Of a stretch of 31,079 nt of DNA, positions 17,604 through 24,607 are shown in pieces (the first letter of the stretch is position 1; each line of letters starts with the position of its first letter). The stretch is from a virus. A program made the position numbers and the translations under genes. The DNA lies in IMG/VR virus record IMGVR_UViG_3300010885_027906, positions 1 to 31,079 of that record; one strand, written 5' to 3'. The notes beneath the pieces were generated by a model. It was not told where the DNA came from. It worked only from the letters and a program-made list of their open reading frames with translations, and made no database searches.

Positions 17604-17869
17604 TATATTATTGTTTGTAGTTGATTATTTCTTTTATCTTTTTCGCTGTTGAGGTCAATAACATAACAAAGATGGTTAAGACAAGCCACAAGGGGTAAAG
17701 AAGTGACATGGTCAATCTGCCAAATCTTGTCTTCGGCAAGGAAACTAATTGAGCAATACCATCCGTAATAACTACTGAAATTATTTTTATTCTCATTATC
17801 CACCACATTAACTTGCTCTGTGAATATAGATGGGAAAGTTCTTGTAATCCCTTCCCTAAACTTGATAAA
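17603..17869 (-). CDS. Alternative C-terminal extension reached by -1 frameshift (88 codons)
   Basis: Slipping back one base on the T10 run gives [16 protein letters not shown], then [18 protein letters not shown], then [19 protein letters not shown], and a basic end with stop TAA at 17605-17603. The fused product would be about 251 residues, near the 249 of the zero frame. The soluble W-x-hydrophobic plus 'HVTSLP...LNHL' composition looks like the downstream part of tail-chaperone fusions in other phages. Its stop overlaps the next ATG as TAATG, the coupling used elsewhere in this genome (23923), whereas the zero frame ends 4 bp short. This is not a separately initiated gene. Confidence 0.55.
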   Translation of the reverse strand, partial: FIKFREGITRTFPSIFTEQVNVVDNENKNNFSSYYGWYCSISFLAEDKIWQIDHVTSLPLVACLNHLCYVIDLNSEKDKRNNQLQTII

Positions 17870-18357
17870 AAAAAAAGGGATCCTTCAACATATTTAATTG
17901 GTAAATCTTTCATATCCTCTATTCTTTTCTTAAAATCAGATTGACTATATTCAATACCATCTTCAACATATAAATAAGCAGCAAGTTCATTTAGATTAGA
18001 TAATCTATAACTTTCATCTTTTGATAAAAAAGTATCAATATCCACAAACTGACCAAATGATAATTTGTTTACATCAAATAAATTATATTTTTGAAAATTG
18101 TGTTCTATTTTTGGATATAGTTCTTTGGAATCTTTATTAAAGTATTTTGATATTTTATCCCCAACTTGTTTAATTGTTTTGGCATCACAATTTAATATTT
18201 CTTGTTTTGATAAACCAGTAACCTCTTCAATCATTCTTATAAAAATATCTTCTTCATTGAGAATATCTTTTAACATCATTATCTTTGACCAAGTTGCTAT
18301 TGTTGGTTCTTTTAACTGATATTTTTTTCCTTCTATTTCTATTATTTCTTGGGTCAT
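17608..18357 (-). CDS. Putative tail assembly chaperone, zero-frame product (249 aa)
   Basis: The first 160 residues are soluble and helical: [83 protein letters not shown]. The 'EPTI..W.k...' opening and 'FGQFVDI..fl' centre resemble tail-assembly chaperones, which bind the tape measure during assembly. After a T10 run (17867-17876) the zero frame becomes hydrophobic ([20 protein letters not shown]), odd for a chaperone. The -1 frame over the same DNA stays open to 17603 and encodes a soluble sequence. Thus either a programmed frameshift yields two products, or the zero-frame tail is an overprinted shadow. Its ATG lies 18 bp from the terminase stop, with a TATATTTA box 6 nt upstream. Confidence 0.65.
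   Translation of the reverse strand: MTQEIIEIEGKKYQLKEPTIATWSKIMMLKDILNEEDIFIRMIEEVTGLSKQEILNCDAKTIKQVGDKISKYFNKDSKELYPKIEHNFQKYNLFDVNKLSFGQFVDIDTFLSKDESYRLSNLNELAAYLYVEDGIEYSQSDFKKRIEDMKDLPIKYVEGSLFFLSSLGKGLQELSHLYSQSKLMWWIMRIKIISVVITDGIAQLVSLPKTRFGRLTMSLLYPLWLVLTIFVMLLTSTAKKIKEIINYKQ
17864..17880 (-). other. Candidate -1 slippery site (T10 homopolymer)
   Basis: On the minus strand the codons GGA TCC CTT TTT TTT TTA TCA contain ten consecutive T. A run of T allows P- and A-site tRNAs to re-pair after a one-base slip (X XXY YYZ satisfied by T TTT TTT). The +1 frame meets TAG within four codons, while the -1 frame is open for 88 codons. Polymerase slippage at T10 could give the same result. 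Confidence 0.55.
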
Positions 18358-18375
18358 TATTTATAAATATATTTT

Positions 18376-19524
18376 TTAGTAAACATACACTCCTGTGTTT
18401 CTTCCCACCTTCATCTCCAATACATATCTAATTCCATCTATGATATGGTCATTTCCTGGTGCAGGTTCATCAAGGTTTGTGTTGTTTTTATCAGATTTCC
18501 AAATGTAACTTTGTAATTCTGTTTGTAGGTTTATTGAGTTGGTGTGGATAAAGAAATTATGTCTTTTAACAAGGTCTATACCATGTAAAATTGAGTTCTT
18601 TTTAACTGGCTTACAGTTTATATTATTTCTTCTTAATTCTTCTATTGCTTGGGGATTTGCTGAATCTGCAATAAAGTCATCATTCAGATTTAACTTCAAG
18701 TCTTTTATCTTATAAATAAAATCTGGTATGGTTGTATTTCGTAGATATAATAATTCTTCACAATAGATACTATCGTCCATCTTGCATACTTTAACTAATG
18801 TTGATGGGTCTGAATAACCCCAATCAATTCCATATCCCAATAACTTTGCTCCTTGTGGTAATTCATGATATAGTTTTTGATGGGTGAATATTTGTTTGGT
18901 TGGATTACCTTTAAGACCCAATCCAAATATTCTCCATAGGTTGGGGTCTTTGTCTTGTAATGATTCTATTGTTTCTATTTGTATATCACTTAAGAACGGA
19001 TTGTCTTTGTATGTTATTACGGTATAAAATACATCTTCTTGTCCTTCCAATTCATATATCCAAGAACTCCATAATGATGGATTAAAATCTAATACTATCC
19101 TTCCACTTGTTCTTAATAATAATTGTATGTATTCATCATAGGTTACTTCTGTTGCTTCATTGATAAATAAGTAATCTCTTTTTCTTCCTCTTAATTTTGT
19201 TTCATCATCACAACTAATCCATTCTATAATGTTTGTCCCCAACTCAAAATATCCATCTGTGCTATGCCATTTATCAGCATCATAAACTCCAAAGTTTATT
19301 AAGATTTCTTTTAGGTCTCTTAATACTGAACCTTTAAGTGCTGGTAGGGTTTTCCTAACTATGGTTAATACTTTATTATCTTCTTGTAATAAAAGATAGA
19401 TGTAATAAATTAAGATGTTATAAGTTTTGGATGCTCTACTTGAACCTTGAAAAATACATATCCTTTTATCCGTTGATATTAAATCTTGAAATACTTTTGT
19501 GGTGGAGATTTTTATTGTGCTCAT
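18376..19524 (-). CDS. terL: Terminase large subunit (382 aa)
   Basis: The DNA-packaging motor and nuclease. Walker A is GSSRASKT at residues 27-34, with Ser where most ATPases have the Gly before Lys, a variant seen in PBSX-type phage terminases. Walker B with catalytic Glu is YLFINEATE at 118-126. Coupling motif region: RIVLDFNPS at 142-150. Nuclease acidic residues: D234 in GIDWGYSDPST, D287 in FIADSANP and D363 in NDHIIDGIRY. Length is a little short of the usual 400-450. I moved the start from a TTG at 19530 to ATG 19524 (MSTIKISTTKVFQDL). The small subunit ends 8 bp upstream. The sequence alone does not settle headful versus site-specific cutting, though the circular map fits headful packaging. 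Confidence 0.95.
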   Translation of the reverse strand: MSTIKISTTKVFQDLISTDKRICIFQGSSRASKTYNILIYYIYLLLQEDNKVLTIVRKTLPALKGSVLRDLKEILINFGVYDADKWHSTDGYFELGTNIIEWISCDDETKLRGRKRDYLFINEATEVTYDEYIQLLLRTSGRIVLDFNPSLWSSWIYELEGQEDVFYTVITYKDNPFLSDIQIETIESLQDKDPNLWRIFGLGLKGNPTKQIFTHQKLYHELPQGAKLLGYGIDWGYSDPSTLVKVCKMDDSIYCEELLYLRNTTIPDFIYKIKDLKLNLNDDFIADSANPQAIEELRRNNINCKPVKKNSILHGIDLVKRHNFFIHTNSINLQTELQSYIWKSDKNNTNLDEPAPGNDHIIDGIRYVLEMKVGRNTGVYVY

Positions 19525-19532
19525 TTCCAAAG

Positions 19533-19913
19533 TTAATCTTGATGCTCTTCATCTTTTTTTGTTGTGATTATTTCTATCTGAATAGTCTGCGTATTGTTTA
19601 TTTTTTCCCCATCGGTTGTTATATCCAATGATTCTTTTACTTTACCAAATCCTCTATCTAAAAGTAATGCTGCTGATTTTACATCACCAGATTTTGCTCT
19701 TTTCTTTAATGCTTGAATTATCTCTTCTGCTTCTGTTCTTCCCTCTGCTGTTTGCGCTCCCAATACCTTTGCCATTATCTCTTTTAGATCTGGTAATTTT
19801 GGTCTTCCTGGTCCTCCCTTATCACCTTTCTTGAATGGAATTAACCCTGTTATATTTTTTCCTTTCTTACCAATTATCTTTTTTGGTTTTTCTTCTTCTG
19901 AACTCGTTTCCAT
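19533..19913 (-). CDS. terS: Terminase small subunit-like protein (126 aa)
   Basis: The N terminus is basic with GLIPFKKGDKGGPGRPKLPD, the 'FkkG..GgpGRPK' motif of DUF5681-type proteins commonly encoded directly before terL. A helix follows (LKEIMAKVLGAQTAEGRTEA), then EEIIQALKKRAKSGDVKSAA and LLLDRGFGKVKESLD, as expected for a DNA-recognition domain. The C terminus is hydrophilic and Thr/Ile-rich. It would recognise phage DNA and load the large subunit. Position, size and motif agree. It begins 5 bp after the methyltransferase stop, so packaging genes share the middle-operon transcript. Confidence 0.82.
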   Translation of the reverse strand: METSSEEEKPKKIIGKKGKNITGLIPFKKGDKGGPGRPKLPDLKEIMAKVLGAQTAEGRTEAEEIIQALKKRAKSGDVKSAALLLDRGFGKVKESLDITTDGEKINNTQTIQIEIITTKKDEEHQD

Positions 19914-19918
19914 CTGAT

Positions 19919-21541
19919 TTATTTTATGAATAGTTCTTGTTGAACTGGTTTATTTTGTTCATGGTTTATTCTTGCTGTTGCTATATCCATATATTCTTGT
20001 TCTTTCTCAATGCCGATGAAATTAAGACCACATCTTATGGCTGCCTTCCCTGTGCTACCACTTCCCATAAACGGGTCTAAAATCGTCCCATTTGGTGGTG
20101 TAACAAGATTGATTAAGTATCTCATTAAATCTGTTGGTTTAACTGTGGGGTGATTGTTTTTAATTTTACCCCATCTTCCAAATGGATTTCCATCTTCACC
20201 TTCTAATGCTTTCTCCATATGGTTTGGTCTAAACTCTGCTCCTGACTTAATCTTTTCCTCAAAATTATCTAACCCTTCGTTCCTATCACTCTTTGATGCT
20301 TTGGGACAATAAAAGAATCTACTTGCTCCACCTTTATCTGTATAACCAGTTGTTTCATTTGTTTCTCCTCCACCAAATACTCCACCTTTATATTGTTTTT
20401 TATTTGCCTTTGGATTAAATCCTGATTTACTTGTTCCACTCTGTTCATCTAATAGTTGTCCTGCCTCTTCATCAAAGATTATGTTAGCAGGAAATCTACC
20501 TAATGTATTTAATTCAGGTTCATCCCCTAATGGTTTGAACCCATAACCATCACCTCTACCATGATTGCCTCTTCCACCAACATTTGGTATTTCTCCATTA
20601 TAATCAATCCTTGAACCATCAATATTTATTCCACCTGTTCCGTATTTCAATACATTCTCCGCAATTGATTTCTCACTTAAAGGTTTTCTTGCCATTACTA
20701 TTGGTTCGTGTGCTGGTTTAAGTGCTGTTCCCCAACCTTCCCAATCACCATTACCTTTTGTAATATCAAACTCTTTATATCCTGTTAATGGAACTGCACC
20801 TTTATTACCCCAATTCTTATCTGTTCCAATAAACTCTCTCTCCGCTTCTTCTAATGACTTAAATGGTAAGTTGAATGTTTCACAGATTAAATTAAATTGT
20901 TCGTTGGTTGGTAGATTATATCCTTTTTCCCAATTAGCAACACCTCCAGTTAATCCACCTGACTTGCTTGGAAATAATTTTGATACTTCATTTTGTGCTA
21001 TGTTATTTTCTTCTCTCCATTCTTTTAACCAATCACCAAACCATCCAATACTTTCTCCACCTCTTTTATCTATCGCTTTACCGATGTTATGTGATTTGGG
21101 GAACCCTGAACCAAATACCCACATCAACTGATCTCTAATTTGAAATCCAGCATCTTCAAACGCTGTTGCCATTCTATGATATGTTCTTGGAGCACTAAAC
21201 GATAAAATATGTCCTCCTGGTTTTAATATTCTTAAACATTCAACTGCCCATAACTCACACCATTCTTGGAACCATTTACCTTCTTTTGCTCCACCTATTG
21301 GAAGACCTGGTTGTACTCCTTTTGAGAACCCACCTTTAGCAGGACTCTTACCTTCTGCAAATCGTTCTTCACTTCTTTTTTGTTCTCTCTCAATAAGTTC
21401 TTTATGTTTTGCAGGATTATCCCATTCCTTATTCATAAATCCAATCCCATAAGGTGGGTCAGTTACAATGGAATCTATTGAATTATCTGGTATTGTTTTT
21501 AGTACTTCTAAACAATCTCCCAATCTTAAATCTATATTCAT
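19919..21541 (-). CDS. DNA methyltransferase (beta class) with inserted helix-turn-helix (540 aa)
   Basis: SAM-dependent DNA modification enzyme. Catalytic motif IV DPPYG is at 28-32, while the SAM-binding region comes at the C terminus: HPTVKPTDLMRYLINLV, then DPFMGSGSTG at 489-498 and FIGIEKEQEYMDIA. This permuted order is that of beta-class N4/N6 amino-methyltransferases. Residues 168-228 look like an XRE-type DNA-binding domain (WLKEWREENNIAQNEVSKLF, GGVANWEKGYNLPTNEQFN). About 230-460 is a Gly-rich region (GRGNHGRGDGYGF; GGVFGGGETNETTGYTDKGG), probably target recognition plus flexible loops. No partner endonuclease is nearby, so protection of phage DNA from host restriction is likely. 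The start overlaps the previous stop as ATGA. Confidence 0.93.
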   Translation of the reverse strand: MNIDLRLGDCLEVLKTIPDNSIDSIVTDPPYGIGFMNKEWDNPAKHKELIEREQKRSEERFAEGKSPAKGGFSKGVQPGLPIGGAKEGKWFQEWCELWAVECLRILKPGGHILSFSAPRTYHRMATAFEDAGFQIRDQLMWVFGSGFPKSHNIGKAIDKRGGESIGWFGDWLKEWREENNIAQNEVSKLFPSKSGGLTGGVANWEKGYNLPTNEQFNLICETFNLPFKSLEEAEREFIGTDKNWGNKGAVPLTGYKEFDITKGNGDWEGWGTALKPAHEPIVMARKPLSEKSIAENVLKYGTGGINIDGSRIDYNGEIPNVGGRGNHGRGDGYGFKPLGDEPELNTLGRFPANIIFDEEAGQLLDEQSGTSKSGFNPKANKKQYKGGVFGGGETNETTGYTDKGGASRFFYCPKASKSDRNEGLDNFEEKIKSGAEFRPNHMEKALEGEDGNPFGRWGKIKNNHPTVKPTDLMRYLINLVTPPNGTILDPFMGSGSTGKAAIRCGLNFIGIEKEQEYMDIATARINHEQNKPVQQELFIK

Positions 21542-21849
21542 ATTTTATTATTATTATCCCAATAGTTTAATAGTTCTATTGCTCTATCCAATCTTGCGTT
21601 TATTCTTTTCATACAAACTTGGTCACAATAACCAGATATATTTTCACCAAAATGTTTTTCGCTGAACTCACTTATTGCAATTCTCCCTTCTTCAGTTTTA
21701 TTTCTTGATGATAGATAATCTTTTATCTTAATCACCTCTTGTCTTGTATAAGGAGGTTGTTCTTGTGTTGGAAATACTTGTTCTGAATTAACTCCAATTA
21801 CCGGTGATGGTGTTGGTTCTTTGCTTTTGTTTTTACAATTGCATCCCAT
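21538..21849 (-). CDS. Small Cys-rich protein, MGCNCK type (103 aa)
   Basis: Starts MGCNCKNKSKEPTPSP, with two Cys at positions 3 and 5, then a Pro-rich linker (PTQEQPPYTRQEV) and a helical part (KIKDYLSSRNKTEEGRIAIS) ending GYCDQVCMKRINARLDRAIE. The four Cys (C-x-C near the start and C-x3-C later) could bind metal. There is no hydrophobic signal, so it is not an obvious lipoprotein. I know similar Cys-starting small proteins from Bacteroidetes phages without an assigned function. It is coupled to the methyltransferase by an ATGA overlap, which suggests a related role, but that is inference. Confidence 0.65.
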   Translation of the reverse strand: MGCNCKNKSKEPTPSPVIGVNSEQVFPTQEQPPYTRQEVIKIKDYLSSRNKTEEGRIAISEFSEKHFGENISGYCDQVCMKRINARLDRAIELLNYWDNNNKI

Positions 21850-21853
21850 TTGA

Positions 21854-22225
21854 TTATTTGTTTAATGTTAAGAGATATTTCGCTCTGTTTATATCACCAA
21901 GTAATCCATCTCTAATGTTTAATAAATCTGTATCTGTTCTTGGGTCTAGTTCATCACTTAATGCGATTAGATAATCTGCGAATTGGGATAGGTATGCTTG
22001 CAAATCAACATTCTCTGGTCTTTCCAATTCATAGGTAAATGTTGGTGGGAAATCTGGTCTTCCGTATTTTCCCATCATTGTTTCAACAAACTCATCAATA
22101 CCATCTAATAATAGATCGTATAATTTATCTGTTGTTTTATGTGTTGAATAACTGTAAGTATTCCAATGCTGTAATTTAATTTGTTCTTTGCATTGTTGTA
22201 GGTAAATAATAATTGCTTCTTTCAT
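21854..22225 (-). CDS. DUF5856-like helical protein (123 aa)
   Basis: All-helical: KEAIIIYLQQCKEQIKLQHW, then THKTTDKLYDLLLDGIDEF, VETMMGKYGRPDFPPTF and LQAYLSQFADYLIALSDEL. The pattern 'QiKl.HW.T.S...Hk..d.lY..l.d.iD.fvE..mGKYGRp' resembles DUF5856 proteins of phages and large viruses, which have a ferritin/Dps-like four-helix look. The His and Glu positions (H20, H29, E47) could bind metal, but no full di-iron site is evident. It ends 4 bp before the MGCNCK gene. Function unknown. Confidence 0.7.
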   Translation of the reverse strand: MKEAIIIYLQQCKEQIKLQHWNTYSYSTHKTTDKLYDLLLDGIDEFVETMMGKYGRPDFPPTFTYELERPENVDLQAYLSQFADYLIALSDELDPRTDTDLLNIRDGLLGDINRAKYLLTLNK

Positions 22226-22230
22226 AATTT

Positions 22231-22881
22231 TTATTTTTTTTGATATAATGTATCATAGGTAAATCTTTGTAAGATTTCATATCCTAATGATTCTAATAGT
22301 TTATTGAACTCTTCTAAATTGATTTTATTATCATAGTTCTTAACTTGGAAATGCCATGTTTCAGCATAAATAAATTGTGGTCTTAATTCTCCCAATGTTG
22401 ATAATACTTTATCTTCTGCTCCTTCTACATCAATATGTATAAAATCTATTTTTGTTATTGAATGTTTTTTGCAGAATGTATCTATTCTCATTGTTTCAAC
22501 TTCAACTCCTTTATCATCATATGTTACAGGGTGATTGATGGCTAGATTGGTATTTTCTCTTAATATTGGTTTTATAATTGAACCAGCAAATCTCCAATCA
22601 ATTTTCTTTTCTGTCTCAAATAAGCTTGGATAAAATGTTGTTGTTCCATCAAAATCAGCAAATGCCAAATTGAATGGTTTAACTTTATTATTGATTGCCT
22701 TTTGTGAATGTCTATCAAAATTGGTTTTATCTGCTTCAATTCCATATACATCAGCATTGGGAAATAATTGTTTGAGGTGCATTGCTTCTGTAAAATCACA
22801 TGAGCCAATATCAAACATTGTTAATTTTTCATCTTTTGAAAATCTTTCATTCAATTTTTGTATTACTATTTGTTCTGCCAT
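22231..22881 (-). CDS. FkbM-family methyltransferase (216 aa)
   Basis: A class I SAM-dependent methyltransferase. Motif I is FDIGSCDF near residue 23, the acidic ribose-binding residue is in VYGIEADKTNFDRH near residue 50, and the later FkbM signature is ETMRIDTFCKKHSITKIDFI with HIDVEGAEDKVLSTLGEL and IYAETWHF. FkbM enzymes O-methylate sugars or small molecules. In a phage the target may be a surface glycan, a modified nucleotide or a glycosylated virion protein; none of these can be read from the sequence. Its ATG overlaps the end of the sigma-like gene by 16 bp, and the DUF5856-like gene starts 5 bp after it. The Thr/Pro-rich virion proteins are a speculative substrate if glycosylated. Confidence 0.88.
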   Translation of the reverse strand: MAEQIVIQKLNERFSKDEKLTMFDIGSCDFTEAMHLKQLFPNADVYGIEADKTNFDRHSQKAINNKVKPFNLAFADFDGTTTFYPSLFETEKKIDWRFAGSIIKPILRENTNLAINHPVTYDDKGVEVETMRIDTFCKKHSITKIDFIHIDVEGAEDKVLSTLGELRPQFIYAETWHFQVKNYDNKINLEEFNKLLESLGYEILQRFTYDTLYQKK

Positions 22882-23360
22882 ATTTTGTTTCTTTCTTTAA
22901 TTAAAATCTTTTTAATTTTATTGATATCTCTGCTAATGCTGTTGAGAGGTATTGTTGTTCTTTTTGATAACTTTGTTAAGCTGCACCCTTCTTCTATGTA
23001 TAATTCCATCAACCTCCAATAATACCATTCTGTTTTCTTTTTTTCTTCTATCAATTCTTTAACCCAATCTAATGTAATAATATCTTCTTCTATCTTATCT
23101 TCAATATCAACATTGAATAATTCTACCAATCTATGATTTCTATTCTCATAATAAAAGTTGGAAGATTTGCTTGCCGCATTATTCATTACAATTCTTGTAA
23201 AAAAATAAATCTTTTTATTATCAGGAATATCTTTTGCTCTCTTATTTTTTAAGAATTGTTCAATGCAACTCTGGCATAAATCATCTGTATCAATATTGAT
23301 GTTAAACTTATTGCAGATGGTTTTTATCTTTGAATAATTCTCTTCTACCCATTTGTTCAT
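22866..23360 (-). CDS. Sigma-factor-like protein (164 aa)
   Basis: Opens MNKWVEENYSKIKTICNKFN, continues with DDLCQSCIEQFLKNKRAKDI and NKKIYFFTRIVMNNAASKSS (region-2-like helices), and ends with a helix-turn-helix (YIEEGCSLTKLSKRTTIPLN, SISRDINKIKKILIKER) in the place of region 4. Small sigma-70/ECF-like proteins of this layout are common in Bacteroidetes phages and could redirect host RNA polymerase to late genes. The promoter-melting aromatic motif of region 2 is weak, so a DNA-binding regulator without sigma activity remains possible. It sits mid-operon ahead of packaging genes, a sensible place for a late activator. Confidence 0.75.
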   Translation of the reverse strand: MNKWVEENYSKIKTICNKFNINIDTDDLCQSCIEQFLKNKRAKDIPDNKKIYFFTRIVMNNAASKSSNFYYENRNHRLVELFNVDIEDKIEEDIITLDWVKELIEEKKKTEWYYWRLMELYIEEGCSLTKLSKRTTIPLNSISRDINKIKKILIKERNKIWQNK

Positions 23361-23392
23361 CTTTAATAAATATCAACAAATCCAAAAAAGTT

Positions 23393-23668
23393 TTAACCTG
23401 CGATTGTTGATATGGTATTTAACTTCTTTTTTAATCTGTTGAGGATTTCTATTTCTTCAAATAATTCAACTTCCAATGCTCGTTGGATTCTCATATCCAA
23501 AAAATAATTGTATTCATGAATAGTTAATTTGCTAAAATCCCACTTGAAAAAAATATCATCTGTAATCATATTCTTTTCTTCTTCGGTTAATGTCCAATAA
23601 TCCTTAACTTTCTTATTTTCCAATTTCTCATTTAGGAACTGATTTAAGACCTGTTTTTGTTCGTTCAT
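23393..23668 (-). CDS. Unknown small protein (91 aa)
   Basis: I chose ATG 23668 (MNEQKQVLNQFLNEKLENKK) rather than the TTG four codons upstream. Charged and helical: YWTLTEEEKNMITDDIFFKW, then FSKLTIHEYNYFLDMRIQRA, then EVELFEEIEILNRLKKKLN. The 'LT.eE...I..DIFF.WdFskLTi.Ey' section could be a small protein-interaction domain. No motif recognised. It lies between a 69-residue unknown and the sigma-like gene in the same operon. Confidence 0.6.
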   Translation of the reverse strand: MNEQKQVLNQFLNEKLENKKVKDYWTLTEEEKNMITDDIFFKWDFSKLTIHEYNYFLDMRIQRALEVELFEEIEILNRLKKKLNTISTIAG

Positions 23669-23713
23669 ACATTCTATCAATTTAATAAAGATCGTTGAAG
23701 GAAGGGGTGTTTC

Positions 23714-23923
23714 CTAATCAATAAACCCCATTAAGGAGTTAGGATTATCTTCCAATTTTTTTAATTGAATAGCATTCTCAATGCTCCATTTATTATATTC
23801 AAGATATAATTGATTCATATCTGATTGTTGAAGTGATGATAATTGACTTTCATTTCCTTTGTTCCAACTTACATCACTAAATAGAACTCTAAATCTATCT
23901 GGTATATTTTTTATATCTCTCAT
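23714..23923 (-). CDS. Unknown small protein (69 aa)
   Basis: Starts MRDIKNIPDRFRVLFSDVSW and continues NKGNESQLSSLQQSDMNQLY and NKWSIENAIQLKKLEDNPNS. Acidic to neutral, probably helical. Its ATG overlaps the stop of the initiator-like gene as TAATG, so it is translationally coupled to replication and may be an accessory factor there, for example a helicase-loader-like partner; that is inference from position only. Confidence 0.58.
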   Translation of the reverse strand: MRDIKNIPDRFRVLFSDVSWNKGNESQLSSLQQSDMNQLYLEYNKWSIENAIQLKKLEDNPNSLMGFID

Positions 23924-24465
23924 TACTTTTTATTTAATATTCTGTTTATTTCTTCTTCCATTTCAATAGTAGGTTTATCAAAAATATCTAATTCAATTTT
24001 TTCTATACTAGTACTAGAATTAATATTTCTTATATTATTATTTTGTATTTTATTATTTTGTTTCTTATTACTTTGTATACATACTGGATCTCGGATATCC
24101 GAATCCCGGATTGACTGAACTTCAGTAAGCCCGAGATCCAGTAAGTCCGAAGCAGGTTCTTCATAAACAATATGATTGTATCCTTTAATTAAATTAGAAG
24201 TACTATCAATCATTTTAATAGAAACAATATATCCTAATCCAACAAGACCAATCCAATGTTTATTAAATCTATCCCTACCAATATTCATATCTTTCCATAT
24301 TTCACTTTTATAAACAACCCAATCTTCTGGTAATGATAAAAGATGAACCAAAATTGATTTTTGTTCTGGACTTAAAGTTTTTGATTGTAAAATATTATTA
24401 TTGATTGGAGTATATCTACTCTTACCATTTTTTTTGCTTCTTACAATTTGACCTGTATTTTTCAT
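23923..24465 (-). CDS. Winged-helix replication-initiator-like protein (180 aa)
   Basis: Residues 15-110 form a helix-turn-helix/winged-helix domain: SRYTPINNNILQSKTLSPEQ, KSILVHLLSLPEDWVVYKSE, IWKDMNIGRDRFNKHWIGLV, GLGYIVSIKMID. This 'yt.i.N..l....L...a..il..LlSLP.dWv..k..i.....igr..f...w..L...GYI' pattern matches N-terminal DNA-binding domains of phage and plasmid initiators (lambda-O-like, HTH_36-like). The C-terminal half is low-complexity: EPASDLLDLGLTEVQSIRDS, then an Asn/Lys/Gln repeat (QNNKIQNNNIRN). The DNA coding this half contains AT-rich 13-mers and GC-rich palindromes, as if the origin sits in the gene, like ori in lambda O. First gene after promoter P2. Confidence 0.72.
   Translation of the reverse strand: MKNTGQIVRSKKNGKSRYTPINNNILQSKTLSPEQKSILVHLLSLPEDWVVYKSEIWKDMNIGRDRFNKHWIGLVGLGYIVSIKMIDSTSNLIKGYNHIVYEEPASDLLDLGLTEVQSIRDSDIRDPVCIQSNKKQNNKIQNNNIRNINSSTSIEKIELDIFDKPTIEMEEEINRILNKK
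24008..24151. other. Candidate replication origin inside the initiator gene
   Basis: Three AT-rich 13-mers at exactly 15-bp spacing: TTATTATTTTGTA (24035-24047), TTATTATTTTGTT (24050-24062) and TTATTACTTTGTA (24065-24077). Next to them is an unusually GC-rich block. It holds a perfect 12-bp inverted repeat ACTGGATCTCGG (24083-24094) and CCGAGATCCAGT (24131-24142). Nested in that are palindromes TCGGATATCCGA (24091-24102), AATCC-C-GGATT (24102-24112) and ACTGAA-C-TTCAGT (24114-24126). CTAGTACTAG lies on the far side (24008-24017). AT-rich 13-mers beside initiator sites are the layout of many origins. The 15-bp period also equals five codons, so a coding repeat could explain part of it. Confidence 0.55.
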
Positions 24466-24478
24466 AATTTATAAAATA

Positions 24479-24534
24479 AAACCCCTGTCTTTCAATATGT
24501 GCCTCTAACATCACAATCTACTCAACAAGGGTTT
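24479..24534 (-). promoter_or_regulatory. Leader inverted repeat before the initiator gene
   Basis: Arms AAACCCCTGT (24479-24488) and ACAAGGGTTT (24525-24534) pair at 9 of 10 positions around a 36-nt loop. On the minus strand the second arm runs into TTTTATTTTAT and then the ATG at 24465. It could be an attenuator, a leader structure or an operator between P2 and the initiator gene. The sequence AAAGACAGGGG within it recurs near 26422-26432. Confidence 0.45.
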
Positions 24535-24576
24535 CAATAATTTTTTTAATGTCCGTATAGTTAGAAGGGACAATTA

Positions 24577-24607
24577 TAAATATAATCAATTACAACAAAA
24601 GTTTCAA
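24577..24607 (-). promoter_or_regulatory. Promoter P2 for the replication/late operon
   Basis: On the minus strand TTG (24607-24605), a 20-bp spacer and TATATTTA (24584-24577), extended to TATATTTATA. This fits the Bacteroidetes -33/-7 form (TTG, about 19 bp, TAnnTTTG) in five of six -7 positions. It is closely similar to P1 around 26290, including TTGA, CTTTTGT and a second TTGA before the -7 box. It leaves a leader of roughly 105 bp before ATG 24465. Confidence 0.6.

Noticed and set aside
22572-22814. 80-codon minus-strand ORF inside fkbM
   Set aside because: Alternate frame of a well-supported methyltransferase, without a start signal or coupling; unlike the 17603-17869 case there is no slippery site.
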